A stretch of 64,000 bases of DNA from positions 124,001 through 188,000 of the forward strand of contig JARFJB010001981.1 of the NCBI GenBank assembly GCA_036346205.1, in the 5' to 3' direction. This DNA is from Vesta saturnalis. Its lineage: Eukaryota > Arthropoda > Insecta > Coleoptera > Lampyridae. Made by a program: the position numbers and the translations under genes. Below the pieces are notes generated by a model, which made no database searches, was not told the origin of the DNA, and saw nothing but the letters and a program-made list of their open reading frames with translations. Shown piece after piece: positions 21,300-30,836 of this stretch; within the stretch, counting starts at the first letter, position 1; the number at the start of each line of letters is the position of its first letter.

Positions 21300-22090
21300 A
21301 TTGATTGCAGTTTTACTTATAGACGAATGGGGCGGGGGGCGGGGAGGATTCCCTGCTGCTTGCATGTTTTTTAAAACAATGAAACAGAAAAGTGGAGTAG
21401 TAAATCCAAAAAACGTTTATGACAGATATAACCGTTTTCTATAGTGCATGGTGTGAGATTATGGGGCCAGTTCAACACATCTTTTGCACGTGGCATGTAG
21501 ACCGTGTCTGGAAGTCAAATTTAAACAAAATTATAAATAAAGACAAAAGAGAAAATGTGTATCAAGCTTTAAAAATATTACAGAGATGGACGAAACAAGT
21601 TTTTTAAAGCAATTAACCAAGTTTATTGATACGTTACAAGAATATCCAGAAACTGTAAATTTTGGAATGTAGATACTTATGCCAGTATATATCATCAGTG
21701 GGCATATGTGTATAGAAAATCTGCAGGAGTGAATACGAATATGCAATTAGAGTCCATGCAGCAGAAACCCTTAGACAAGGACTAAGCAGAAATCCATCAG
21801 GTATTTGCATTTAATGGAAGCATTGTACAGAGGTTAGATAAACGGCTTCATGCTGGTAATAGTTATATACGTAAAAAATGGTAAAAATGTGAGATAAAAC
21901 TAATTAAAGGAAAAAATACTTCGGAATTTGTGATGTAGAACAAGAAAATAGAAAATGGCGGGTAAAGCATGAAGACAAAGTATATATTGTTTCAAAAAGC
22001 GACGAACTTAAGAATTGCTTGTATTCATGCGTATTGCTGCACATGTGTGGATTATTTTGTTAATGCTATCATGCGTGAGCATATACATTA
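21300..22090 (+). pseudogene. Mutator-like (MULE) transposase fragment with SWIM-type end
   Basis: Decayed pieces in several frames: LLIDEWGGG..GFPAACMFF, matching the LVIDEFGEGFPV region of MULE transposases; then GPVQHIFCTWHVDRVWKSNL, the C-x-W-H motif of the domain; then DETSFLKQLTKFIDTLQEYP and YASIYHQWAYVYRKSAGVNT; then MEALYRG, KRLHAGNSYIRKKW and finally a Cys/His-rich stretch (IACIHAYCC..CVDYFVNAIMREHIH) like a SWIM zinc finger. At least four frame changes and stops. The family identification rests on motif order recalled from MULEs in insect genomes. The inverted-repeat element ends 14 bp upstream and may interrupt it. Confidence 0.6.
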
Positions 22091-22257
22091 GGTACGTGAT
22101 TTTATTAAATGATGAGACTTTAGCAATAGAGAAATTTGAAATTGCGTGCATTTTTTTATTTATAAGTAAATTGCTACACAGAGATAACAGTTCTTTTCGT
22201 TCAAGTCTTCAAAATATTTTGGTACCCAATAGTTTTTTTTATTAATCGTGGAACAAC

Positions 22258-22440
22258 TGGTTCAATATGCGATCTACCATGTTTAATGCGGTCTGCACAA
22301 TATGCAGAGGTGAAGTGTTGTGGTTCATTCAGATAGTCTGTGGTAGACCGCATACGCTTATTGAACCACAATACTTCACCTACGTAACCCTGTATTTTAT
22401 GAAGACCGCATTAAACATGGTAGACCACATATTGAACTAG
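22258..22440. repeat. palindromic MITE candidate
   Basis: GGTTCAATATGCGATCTACC..AATGCGGTC at the left is mirrored by GACCGCATTAAACATGG..ATTGAAC at the right. An inner pair, GGTGAAGTGTTGTGGTTCA and TGAACCACAATACTTCACC, extends the pairing almost to the centre. It forms one near-complete hairpin of about 180 bp. Confidence 0.75.
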
Positions 22441-22460
22441 CTACTCTATGATAGACCGTA

Positions 22461-23560
22461 AGTAGGAGGGGTCTTGAGGACACAATGGAGTGGTGGAAGC
22501 CACGCTCACGTGGCCATTTCCCACCCCTACGTTGGCGGCTTCTTTTGAGGTGGGTTTTTAACCCCTTGATTGAATTTTCATTCCCATGACGGTAATTTCA
22601 CCCCTAATTAAGATCTTTTTGGCAGTATTCAGGAGCCACGACCCTGGCCCGGATAGGGAAAAGGGGGTGTGGGGTTCAGGTTAGGAGTGGGGTCGGCTGC
22701 TTTTTTTCAACCCCTCGATGGAATTTTCAACCCATGAGGATGTTTTTTCCTTAATTAGAACCTTTTTGGCTGTATTAAGAGTCGTTTTGTCAGTTCAGCC
22801 CTAGAGGATAAGCAAAAGTGAGCGCAAGAGTTCGGGTGGGGGTTGTTCCCCTAAGGCCCTTATGGCTTCATTAAGACGTGGCCGCGCCCATTCCTTTTAC
22901 CTGATTGGTTGTACGTGTATTAAGTCGGGGTTGAGACTAGACCACACCCATTCCTTTTACCTGATTACCTGGGTTTTGATTGGTCCAAATTCCACCACCT
23001 AGTTTCCGTGCTCTCTGCATTCAGATTGGTTGTGGTGGAAAATGTGAATCTAATTAGGTGATAATGATGTATTGTAAGACAGGTGCCCACCTTGTAGTGA
23101 TCGACACTTGTTCGTGGACCTTCATGCATTGTCGTAATCACCTTAATTTGAATTTGTATTTAGGCCTCAGCATTCTGCTTGGTTATGGCGGGAAATTTGA
23201 ATTTGTATTCTAATAAGGGGCCCTAATGCTAACTTGTACATGTGTAGGGTTGTACAACTTGTTCTCGGGACTTCGACGCTTGACCAAAAATTTGAATTTC
23301 TTTGAATATTTTTAAAAGTACTTACAGGGCACTGTAATGGTTATGGTGGGAAATTTGAAATAAGGGCCTCACACTAACTTTTAAGATATTTTTGGTTTTA
23401 ATTGTCACAGTCTATCTCAATCATTTTGTTTTAATGATGAGCCATAATTAAATCTCGCTGTCGTTCAAGTCAATCACAATCAAATTAATCTCATGCACAA
23501 ACGAAACAAGAATTTTATTAAAACCAATAACACATAACAAAGTAATTTTATAATACCATT
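22461..23560. other. Polinton left terminal region, non-coding
   Basis: G-rich non-coding DNA with CACGCTCACGTGG, TTTTCAACCC and CCTTAATTAGAACC segments shared in diverged form with the palindromic element at 19450-21286. No gene. Confidence 0.5.
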
Positions 23561-23562
23561 TT

Positions 23563-23859
23563 TTACCTGAATATTAAATTTGTTGTTTTCCCTGCTGATC
23601 CTAAAGAACATAATGAAATGTCTTTAATCTTCAGCTGCTCATTAAATTGGTTTATGCGCTGGTCCTCGGCCTTGAAAAACTTGTAGAAACGCTCAGGTAG
23701 TGTGCATTTAAACTCGACCACTTCAACAGTAACCCTTTCACCATATTTTGTTGATACGAGGCCAAGATGGAGTATTTTGTATTCAACACCAATCTCCAGG
23801 TCCTTAATATTTTTAAAAGGTTTAAAACATGTTGTTGCGTTTAGGTTAGTTAAATCCAT
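23563..23859 (-). CDS. small conserved protein in Polinton context, possible OB-fold
   Basis: A 98-residue intact frame, start MDLTNLNATTCFKPFKNIKD, ending TTNLIFR. The pattern (IGVEYKILHLGLVSTKYGER, then VVEFKCTLPERFYKFF, then a C-terminal LGSAGKTTNLIF) is one I know as a recurrent anonymous small protein in insect genomes, often near Polinton genes. Alternating beta-strand-like segments with K-T/S-K-Y-G-x-R would suit an OB-fold nucleic-acid-binding protein, but that is inference. It is on the opposite strand to the other Polinton genes, which is normal for these elements. It is the least damaged gene of the remnant, with no stop or frameshift. Confidence 0.55.
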   Translation of the reverse strand: MDLTNLNATTCFKPFKNIKDLEIGVEYKILHLGLVSTKYGERVTVEVVEFKCTLPERFYKFFKAEDQRINQFNEQLKIKDISLCSLGSAGKTTNLIFR

Positions 23860-24722
23860 ATCAGCGATTATAACACAACATTAAAAACTGCACTAGTGAA
23901 TAAAATAAATAAAGTAAAAGCTAAAGCCAAAAATAATAACTCACCAGTATTGTATTAAAGAAACGGGCTGTTGACACACGAAGCATAAAACCGCAAGTGA
24001 AGCTACAGAATGATTCATTCGTTTTTATACCACCAATCTAATTACCCCAAGGTCGTTACGCAACAGGAAAAGGACAAGTAGCGTAAACAATGTTTCCCTT
24101 AATTAGCGAACTTTCTTAAAATAAATATAGAATTTATGGATAACAACGTATTGTAAAGTCGGCCATGTTAGTATTCAAATTTTGATAAAACAATAACAAA
24201 CCTTCACTATACATCTACGATTCTAACGTCTGTGAAAAACCAGTAATTCTCTAATTAATTAAAGGCGTACAAGTCATCATTATTTCCAAATTTTGTTAAA
24301 GTAATAACAAACTTTCACTGGGCGATTAAAACTGTTAATTAGCTAGTTACGTAAAGAAAAATAATTATAGTTAACCATGCATTGTAAAGACAAGCATGTC
24401 GTCATTCATTCTCATTTTTAATAAAACAATAACAAACTTGCACTATTCAATTTCGTGTATAACGTCTGGGGAAAACCCATAATTGTATAGTTAGATAAAG
24501 ACGTGTAAGTCGTCATTCGCTCTCAATTTCGCTGAACTTTCACAACGAAATTAAAAACCTGCTAATTAACTAGTTTTATGATTATATTCTAGAAAACAAA
24601 AAGCCGTTTTTATATTAAAAGGTGAGAATGATAAAAGTAAATTATACCGGTGCCTACAGATTCTTGAGTATTTAAGAGGGTCTGCTGACAGAATACCCTT
24701 TAGTACCGTTTTGACTTTCAAG
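23860..24722. repeat. Polinton intergenic region with about four degenerate ~115-bp repeats (24150-24550)
   Basis: Segments with TGATAAAACAATAACAAAC..TTCACTA recur near 24180, 24290, 24415 and (weaker) 24525. Each is preceded by a patch like GTAAAGNCNNGNATGTCGTCATTC. No gene in the stretch. Confidence 0.45.
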
Positions 24723-25060
24723 ATGGAGGGTCAGTTTAAGCATCCTTTTTCAGCAGTAGTTGCAGGCCCCTCGGGTTGTGGAAACTCATATATTATCGTA
24801 AAATTTCTAAAAAAATATCAAAACTGTCTGCGATACATTTGAAAAAATTATCTGGTTCTATGGCGAATGGCAGCCTTTATTCAAAGACATCGCAGTGGAA
24901 TTTCAGAAGGGTTTACCTGATATGGAACAGTTTGATGTCGAAAAACCGGTCTTAATAATAATTGACGATCTAATGCGAGAAACTAACGGGCCGGTGGCGG
25001 ATATTTCACAAAAGGTTTTCATCATAGAAACCTAAGCGTTTTTCTTTTTCTTGGACACAA
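24723..25060 (+). pseudogene. Polinton packaging ATPase (FtsK/HerA-like), broken
   Basis: Starts MEGQFKHPFSAVVAGPSGCG. The Walker A motif is readable at 24765-24788 but as GPSGCGNS: the catalytic Lys is replaced by Asn (AAC at 24783). After a frame change near 24815 the sequence continues WFYGEWQPLFKDI, then Walker B LIIIDDLM at about 24950-24973, then a frame change and HHRNLSVFFL-like sequence, where a mariner fragment cuts it off near 25062. In the family this enzyme pumps DNA into the capsid. The lost Lys, the frameshifts and the insertion make it non-functional. Confidence 0.75.
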
Positions 25061-25061
25061 T

Positions 25062-25560
25062 ACCCCCAAAAAGTTAATGTGTGGGCAGGAATTTTAGGCA
25101 ATTACATAATTGGTCCATTTTTTATCAACGGAAACTTGAATGCGGACAAATATTTAGAACTGTTGGGAAACCAGATAGTTCCAGCTGTTCAACGACTCAA
25201 TATAAATTTTGATGCCATTGGTATCAAGAAGATGGCTGTTCTGCTCATACTGCAATAAGAGTTCAACAGTTTTTGGAAACTACGGTCCCTAACCGTATTA
25301 TTAGTGGAAACGGTACTATTAAATATCCTCCTCGCTCACCTGAGATCGCGCCGAACGACTTGTTTGTTTGGGGATACGTATCCCAGCAAATTTATGGGTA
25401 CAGACATGAACGTGCTAACAATTTGGACGAACTTCTTGTCAAAATTACAGACTTTTTAAACAGCATCATCCAAGAACTGTTACAAACACCCGAACTGAAT
25501 TTTATCACAGATTGGATCACTGCCTTGCTCAAGGTGGAGGTCTTTTCGAAAATCTTATAA
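25062..25560 (+). pseudogene. mariner-like transposase fragment inserted in the Polinton
   Basis: The catalytic half of a DD41D-type transposase: KVNVWAGILGNYIIGPFF, then (after a shift near 25215) a QEDGCSAHTA box, then RSPEIAPNDLFVWGYV, ending in a shifted frame with HCLAQGGGLFENL. I count 41 residues between the second and third Asp. The N-terminal DNA-binding part and the first Asp are absent. It interrupts the ATPase gene and is a different copy from 8583-9711. 25561-25870 holds no recognisable gene. Confidence 0.75.
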
Positions 25561-25872
25561 AGTAGAGTTTTGATAAAAACTGTTAGATGCATTATCATTT
25601 AATGTTTAAGTGTAAAGTATTTACTTAATAGTTTCAAAGGACTCGTGACTTTTCAACATCATCTTAATTGCTTTGGTTTCGTTAGAAATGTTGAAGCTAG
25701 ATTTAAGGAGACTTAAGTAATTCATATTTTGTGCCACATACAAATGTGTACAAGTGGCAACATCGGTAAGGTTATGTCTCTCTCACACTTATATAATGCT
25801 TATTGGGTTTCTTTCTAGCTTATTATAAGTCAGTGTCAGACCCGCAGTAATGTTTTTCCATACCTGTATATG

Positions 25873-26191
25873 ATGGCTGACGTTTTAACCAAAAACACCG
25901 ATATACTCAACGAATTAACCAGATTAAGTAAGAAATCAACGTGACGCTTTATTGAAATGCCTGAATCGTAAGCAGGTTGAATGTATCTGCGAGTGTGCAT
26001 ACAACATTTTAAATGGTCGTGTACCACTGTCAGCTGATCAGAAGCATCAACTCTCTCAACATAAGCACACTTGGCATAGAGGTGAATCTATAAAAACGAA
26101 GAAACAGTTTTTTGTACAGAAGGCCGGCGCATTTCTACCACTCTTGCTAGGACCATTACGAGGACGTATTCTGGGTAATCTGTTTCAATAA
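25873..26191 (+). pseudogene. Polinton small core-like (pX-type) protein, one frameshift
   Basis: Begins MADVLTKNTDILNELTRL, changes frame near 25940, then continues CLNRKQVECICECAYNILNG, NGRVPLSADQKHQL and KTKKQFFVQKAGAFLPLLLG and ends in GNLFQ. The Cys-x-Cys ECA..LNG..PL pattern followed by a basic stretch and a hydrophobic, Gly/Pro-rich end is a recurrent small protein in insect Polintons, compared in the literature with adenovirus core/pX-like proteins. That functional label is tentative. It ends 5 bp before the next gene. Confidence 0.55.
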
Positions 26192-26196
26192 CAACC

Positions 26197-26859
26197 ATGG
26201 ACTACAACCTGAAGAATATGGTTATTTTACCATTGGACTTTATACAAAGTTTGCAGACTCCAGATGTCACACAAAACAACACTTTAACGCAGCTGGGCAA
26301 CGATATGGATGAAGTTTTAAAAACCAAAATAACTGACCACAACAAATGGCAGCAGTACAACCAAGTCTTTCAAAGATATCTACACTTTTCCAATCAACTA
26401 CGTCAACCTGCTAGTATAACCATCAGCGGTGATGTTGATGATTTACCGAAACGCAAGGGACTTGCAGACGACGAAAAAGTATCAACACTACCGACTTCAT
26501 ATAGGAAGAAAGGTGAGGCCTTCTTACGTATACTGAATACGAACGGTGCTGTATTTTGGGATAAAAGGGGTACTGTCACAATAAAAGACGAGATCATCCT
26601 TCATTCCAACATTATCGAACTGGTTCACGAAACGCTAAGATAACGAAAAACTACAAACCCACACGGTTGGCGACAGTTTGAGACGTACATTAAAGAAATA
26701 AATATACCACGAGAGTTTATCGGAAATACGCAAAGACGTGATGCTGCTGATGTATCACCTAACCTTGAACGGACCCTTACGACTATAGGTGAGAATTACG
26801 ATGCTGATAGTGAATCGAGGGAAGAACCGAGAAGATCCTCTCGAAGAAGAAGACACTAG
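26197..26859 (+). pseudogene. conserved Polinton protein of unknown function, one frameshift
   Basis: The first 148 residues are open: MDYNLKNMVILPLDFIQSLQ, NKWQQYNQVFQRYLHF, a Ser/Thr and charged middle, then GEAFLRILNTNGAVFWDKRG. After the stop at 26641-26643 the protein continues in another frame with GWRQFETYIKEINIPREFIG and a Ser/Arg-rich tail ending SRRRRH at 26859. This is a protein I recognise as recurrent in insect Polintons. Its role is unknown to me, although the basic tail suggests DNA or virion association. It lies between the core-like gene and the integrase. Confidence 0.5.
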
Positions 26860-26879
26860 ATTGGGATAGTTGGCGAACA

Positions 26880-27609
26880 TAACATGGATGCTGTAGACTA
26901 CGATTCCGAGCTCTTAAAACGAAGACTGCCACATCAGTAATTGAAGCATTTGCCGATATTTTTAAGGAGTGTGACAATATACCGGCAAATCCACAGACAG
27001 ATAAAGGCAAGAGTTTGTGGCGGGCAGTGTACAAAACTTTTTCAAGAAACAAAATATCAATTTCTATGTAACAAATAACCCTGACGTAAAAGCATCTGAT
27101 TTAATAAAACATTGAAAACAAAGATGTGGCGTTATTTTACCTACAAAAATTCCTACAGGTATGTTGGCGGACTCCAAAAACTTGTGACTGCTTACAACAA
27201 AAGTCCTCATTCAAGTATAGAGATGGCCCCTGCGGCTGTAAACGATGAAAACATTTTGGATGTGTGGAATAACCTGTACGCGAAAGGCTTAGGCACATCA
27301 CGCCATCCTAAATATAAAGCCGGTGAACATGTTAGAATCGCCAGAACTAAGTACACTTTTGAGAAGGGATATGAAACAAATTGACCACCAGTTTACCGCA
27401 TAATCGATCCTAATAAAGATCCTGTTGAGGATATCTTTTACGAGGAGAAATTGCAAGTTGTTACGGTTGATAGAGGCACCTTATTCAAAGTCGATAAGGT
27501 TTTTGCAGAGATGGGTCGTGGACGACATAAATAATACCTGGTCACGTGGTGCGGATACAGTGACAGATTTAATAATTGGGTGTTAGCTTCGCAGCTGAGA
27601 GATATTTAA
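26880..27609 (+). pseudogene. Polinton retroviral-type integrase with C-terminal chromodomain
   Basis: Catalytic-core remains in shifting frames: SVIEAFADIFKECDNIPANP and QTDKGKEF-like sequence (the second catalytic Asp region), NINFYVTNN-like sequence, then from 27112 an open stretch KTKMWRYFTYKNSYRYVGGL with TAYNKSPHSSIEMAP, typical of rve integrases. After a stop at 27382 come YRIIDPNKDPVEDIFYEEKL and a chromodomain-like end (TLFKVDKVF, YLVTWCGYSDRFNNWV) reaching a stop at 27607. The N-terminal zinc-binding part and first Asp are not seen. In the family this enzyme inserts the element with a 6-bp duplication. Confidence 0.75.
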
Positions 27610-27610
27610 A

Positions 27611-28428
27611 ATGGGGTTTTATCTTACCTTATTGAGTAAGAGTTCTATGATGTATTTTCCTGATAATATGACCTCAAGTTTTATTATACAGTTGCCAAAG
27701 CGAATAAGGTTCACGGGTTCTTGGGTTGTAAGCATATCGGAAATTCAATACCCTTGCTCTTTTGCCACTGTAAGTGCGACAGACAATTTATTATAGAACC
27801 GAGCCGCCTGCAGGGGACGAGGAGGTGCTAGAGGCTATATTAAAAAAGGCTGTATCACATTTTCAGCACTACAGCGAGAAAATCAGTTATATTGAGGACG
27901 GTTGGTATGTGCTACGTTTCGCTTCGGGGAATTATGCCAACATAGAAGACATTGCCAGCGAGGTAAATAACCACGAGATAATAAGTAAACTGTTAACAAT
28001 CGAATACCATAAGTTGAGTAAGCCCGTCACTACGAAATTGAAAACCTCACTCTCGTTATTCGGCTTCCCACGTTTAGCCTTACAGTTGGGTTATCGCCCG
28101 TATCAGAACATAGCTATGGAAGCAATACACCCGCACCTCGCTAGTATATGAGTAGAATTACCAACGTAGATGTTTGTTTATTGGGACATCGTTGAACCGC
28201 AAATTGTGGGTGATGTTTTATCTCCGCTTATGCGTATAATAAACGTTACTTCAGAAAACTACGTTTACGGGAGTCATAAAGATTGATTTTTTCGCCTGCA
28301 CACTATATACCGGTGATGACGCGGGAATTTGAAAACATCGAGATAAATATAAAAACAGATACGGGTGCATCAACGCCATTTGACTTTGAGACGTCGTATC
28401 TGAAGCTACACTTTAAGAAAGTGCAATA
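27611..28428 (+). pseudogene. Polinton penton-like (minor capsid) protein, broken
   Basis: Starts one base after the integrase stop: MGFYLTLLSKSSMMYFPDNM, SFIIQLPKRIRFTGSWVV and EIQYPCSF, the conserved N-terminal pattern of a protein found next to the integrase in insect Polintons and usually taken as a minor capsid/penton-like jelly-roll. A frame change near 27775 leads into EVLEAILKKAVSHFQHYSEK and on to a stop at 28149. Further pieces (IVEPQIVGDVLSPLMRIINV, REFENIEINIKT, TSYLKLHFKK) run to about 28428 in two more frames. The capsid role is inferred from the family. Confidence 0.55.
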
Positions 28429-28455
28429 ATGGTTTGTCCTTAACAACAATATTAT

Positions 28456-28674
28456 ATGAATCAGGCCGGTAACGGGTCCATTTATAGAGGTGCGCCATAT
28501 CAGCGTGGGCATGGTATAGGAAGCTGGTTAGGAGGCATATTTGGAAGTATAATACCGTTATTTAAGTCTGGTGCAAAGGCCATTGGAAAAGAAGCTCTAA
28601 GGGTGGGCACCAATATTCTCAATGATGTCATAGCGGATCGACTTATTAAATGCACGATCTGCGTATTTATATGA
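28456..28674 (+). pseudogene. Polinton small Gly-rich virion-type protein, truncated
   Basis: MNQAGNGSIYRGAPYQRGHG, then GIGSWLGGIFGSIIPLFKSG, then GKEALRVGTNILNDV. The GxGIGSxLGGxF..PL..SGAKAxGKEAL pattern is a recurrent Polinton protein compared with adenovirus pVI-like minor virion proteins. It normally continues for a basic C-terminal half, but here it degenerates after NDVIAD. Last recognisable Polinton gene on this side. Confidence 0.5.
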
Positions 28675-28690
28675 AACACTTGAATTTTTT

Positions 28691-29490
28691 TTGCTATGTA
28701 TTTATTTCTTTTAAGTATTTTACAACCTATTGTTATACAGTTTGTTTATTAAAAAAATTTTTGTAAACAATTTTTTTTTCCACCAGGAATGGAGATGATG
28801 TGCCCTTAACCAACCTGTAGTAATAAAATAAGTAGGTAACATACATTTAAAAGATATAAAGGAGTGTTAGTTACTTAAGTAAAAGAAGTTAGTCATTATT
28901 AATCATAATACATCAAGCTAAATATAATGTAAGTATTAACTAGTAAACGTTAGTTCTTTATTAATTATTTAACTCATTATACAACTACCAAGTGCAACCC
29001 TACAGGACCAAGGCTTTGCACAAGTGGTTTGTTTAATAACGTAGGAACTAAATGTGCTAGTTAACTAATTTCAAAGATAGGCCTATAACAGATACATCAA
29101 ACTTTGAAGTTACATTACAAATATCTAAAATATTTCTAAAAAATAATTCCTTAATTTTAACTTTTATTAATAAAACAGTGTTTACATAACATAATTATAA
29201 CACAAGAATGAATAACTTTATAATAACCCGATTACTTCCAAAAAAACTGTTGACAATCTAGCAAATTATTGATTGAAAAAGTGTAATAAACTTCCTTTTA
29301 GTGGTGGGTTAGCCCTGTAATATTCTGAAGGAATGCCACTTTTATTTACTCATTATTTTATGAAGTTGTATTTGTTTTTAATAAGTATTACTCAACGCAT
29401 TTGTAACTTAACAATTATCTAATGTAATGTTTGGAGTTAATTCTTATCCGTTCCTCTCTCACTTAACATCGAAAACATTCTTATATAAGG
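28691..29490. other. AT-rich, no gene recognised
   Basis: Separates the Polinton remnant from pogo-like element 2. No terminal repeat of either could be fixed in it. Confidence 0.4.
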
Positions 29491-30836
29491 TAAAACTACT
29501 AAACGTTGACAGTGTGCTAAAGCTTGACACTTCAAATAAAATTCATTCAGAATAAACCCATTTCAGTTTCGATTAGATGGCTGTCGCTTTAAAAAGTTCT
29601 CTTCTGCCACCTATGATTACTAGTTTGAAACATATCTAGACAGCCTTTTAATATTACAAATGGTGGAAAGTAAAAGTCGGCGTGTGCACGTGTTCGCAAA
29701 TTTTGCAAGTTTTCTTAACAAAAGTGTTAAGCATATAAATTTCCTTGAAGTCAAATATATAAGGTAAGCTTTTAAATATGCCAGTGTTGAAATATTCTCC
29801 TGAAAATATGGCAGCTGCTTTGGAAGACTGCGACCGATGTATGCCGGTAGCAACGTCGGCAAAAAAACATGGAGTCCCTAGAATAACACTTCTGTATAAA
29901 TTTCGTGGAGACTCCTAGGCAATGTCAAATGGGATTGCAATCCTACTTGTTACCACAAGAAGAGGATATTGTAGGCTCCTGGATTTTTAAATCTGCCAAA
30001 GCTGGATTTCCCATAACAAAAAACCAATTATTAGATAGTGTGCAGCAGTTGACACTTGAATTAAAACGAAAAAATCCATTCAAGAATAACCAACCTGGAG
30101 AATCTTGGTATAAACTTTTTATGAAGAGGCATCCTCAAGTTGCTATCAGAACTGCTCAGAATCTGACAAGTACACGAGCAGCAGTCACAAAAAACCATTT
30201 GGATGGTTGGTTTCAAGAGGTTCTAGAAACTCTCAAAGAAAATCAGTATGAAGGTATCCTTGAGCATCCAGAAAGAGTCTTCAATGCTGATGAAGCAGCC
30301 TTCTTCCTGAACCCCAAAGGTGATCGTGTCCTAGCAAGGCGGGGAGAAAAGAATATACATCAAGTTGTTAACAGTGATGAAAAAGAATGCCTGACTGTGC
30401 TGGTGACGGGAAATGCATGTGTTACCAATTTCGGTTATATTTAAATATGAACGAATTCCTAGAGACCTTGCGCTTGGCGTTCCTGAATCCTGGGGTATAG
30501 GAAAATCTGAGTCAGGATGGATGACCGGCGAGTTATTTTATGAATTTTTAACAAACATCTTCTATCCCTGGCTCGTTGAAAAACGCATACCATTACCAGT
30601 AATTTTTTTTGTAGATGGTCACACCTCCCATCTGACATTACATAGTAGTAGGTTTTGCGAAAGAAACGGTATAATACTTATTGCATTATATCCTAATGCA
30701 ACTCACAAAATACAACCCATGGATGTTGCTGTTTTTCGAACACTCAAGGCAGGCTGGAAAGAAAATGTTCACCAATGGCGACTTAATCACACCGAAAATC
30801 CGATCATTAAGAAAACGGACTTTTGCGCTTTATTAA

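Larger units (their letters stand above)
22461..28690. mobile_element. degraded Polinton/Maverick
   Basis: A cluster of genes in the relationship typical of Polintons: packaging ATPase, a small basic core-like protein, a conserved 150-200-residue protein, retroviral-type integrase with chromodomain, a jelly-roll/penton-like protein, and a Gly-rich small virion-type protein. The left end may be AGTAGGAGGGGTC at 22461, followed by G-rich, CACGTG-bearing sequence similar to the 19450 element. Protein-primed DNA polymerase, major capsid protein and cysteine protease are missing, and no right terminus was found, so it is a deletion remnant. A mariner fragment is inserted in the ATPase gene. Confidence 0.8.
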
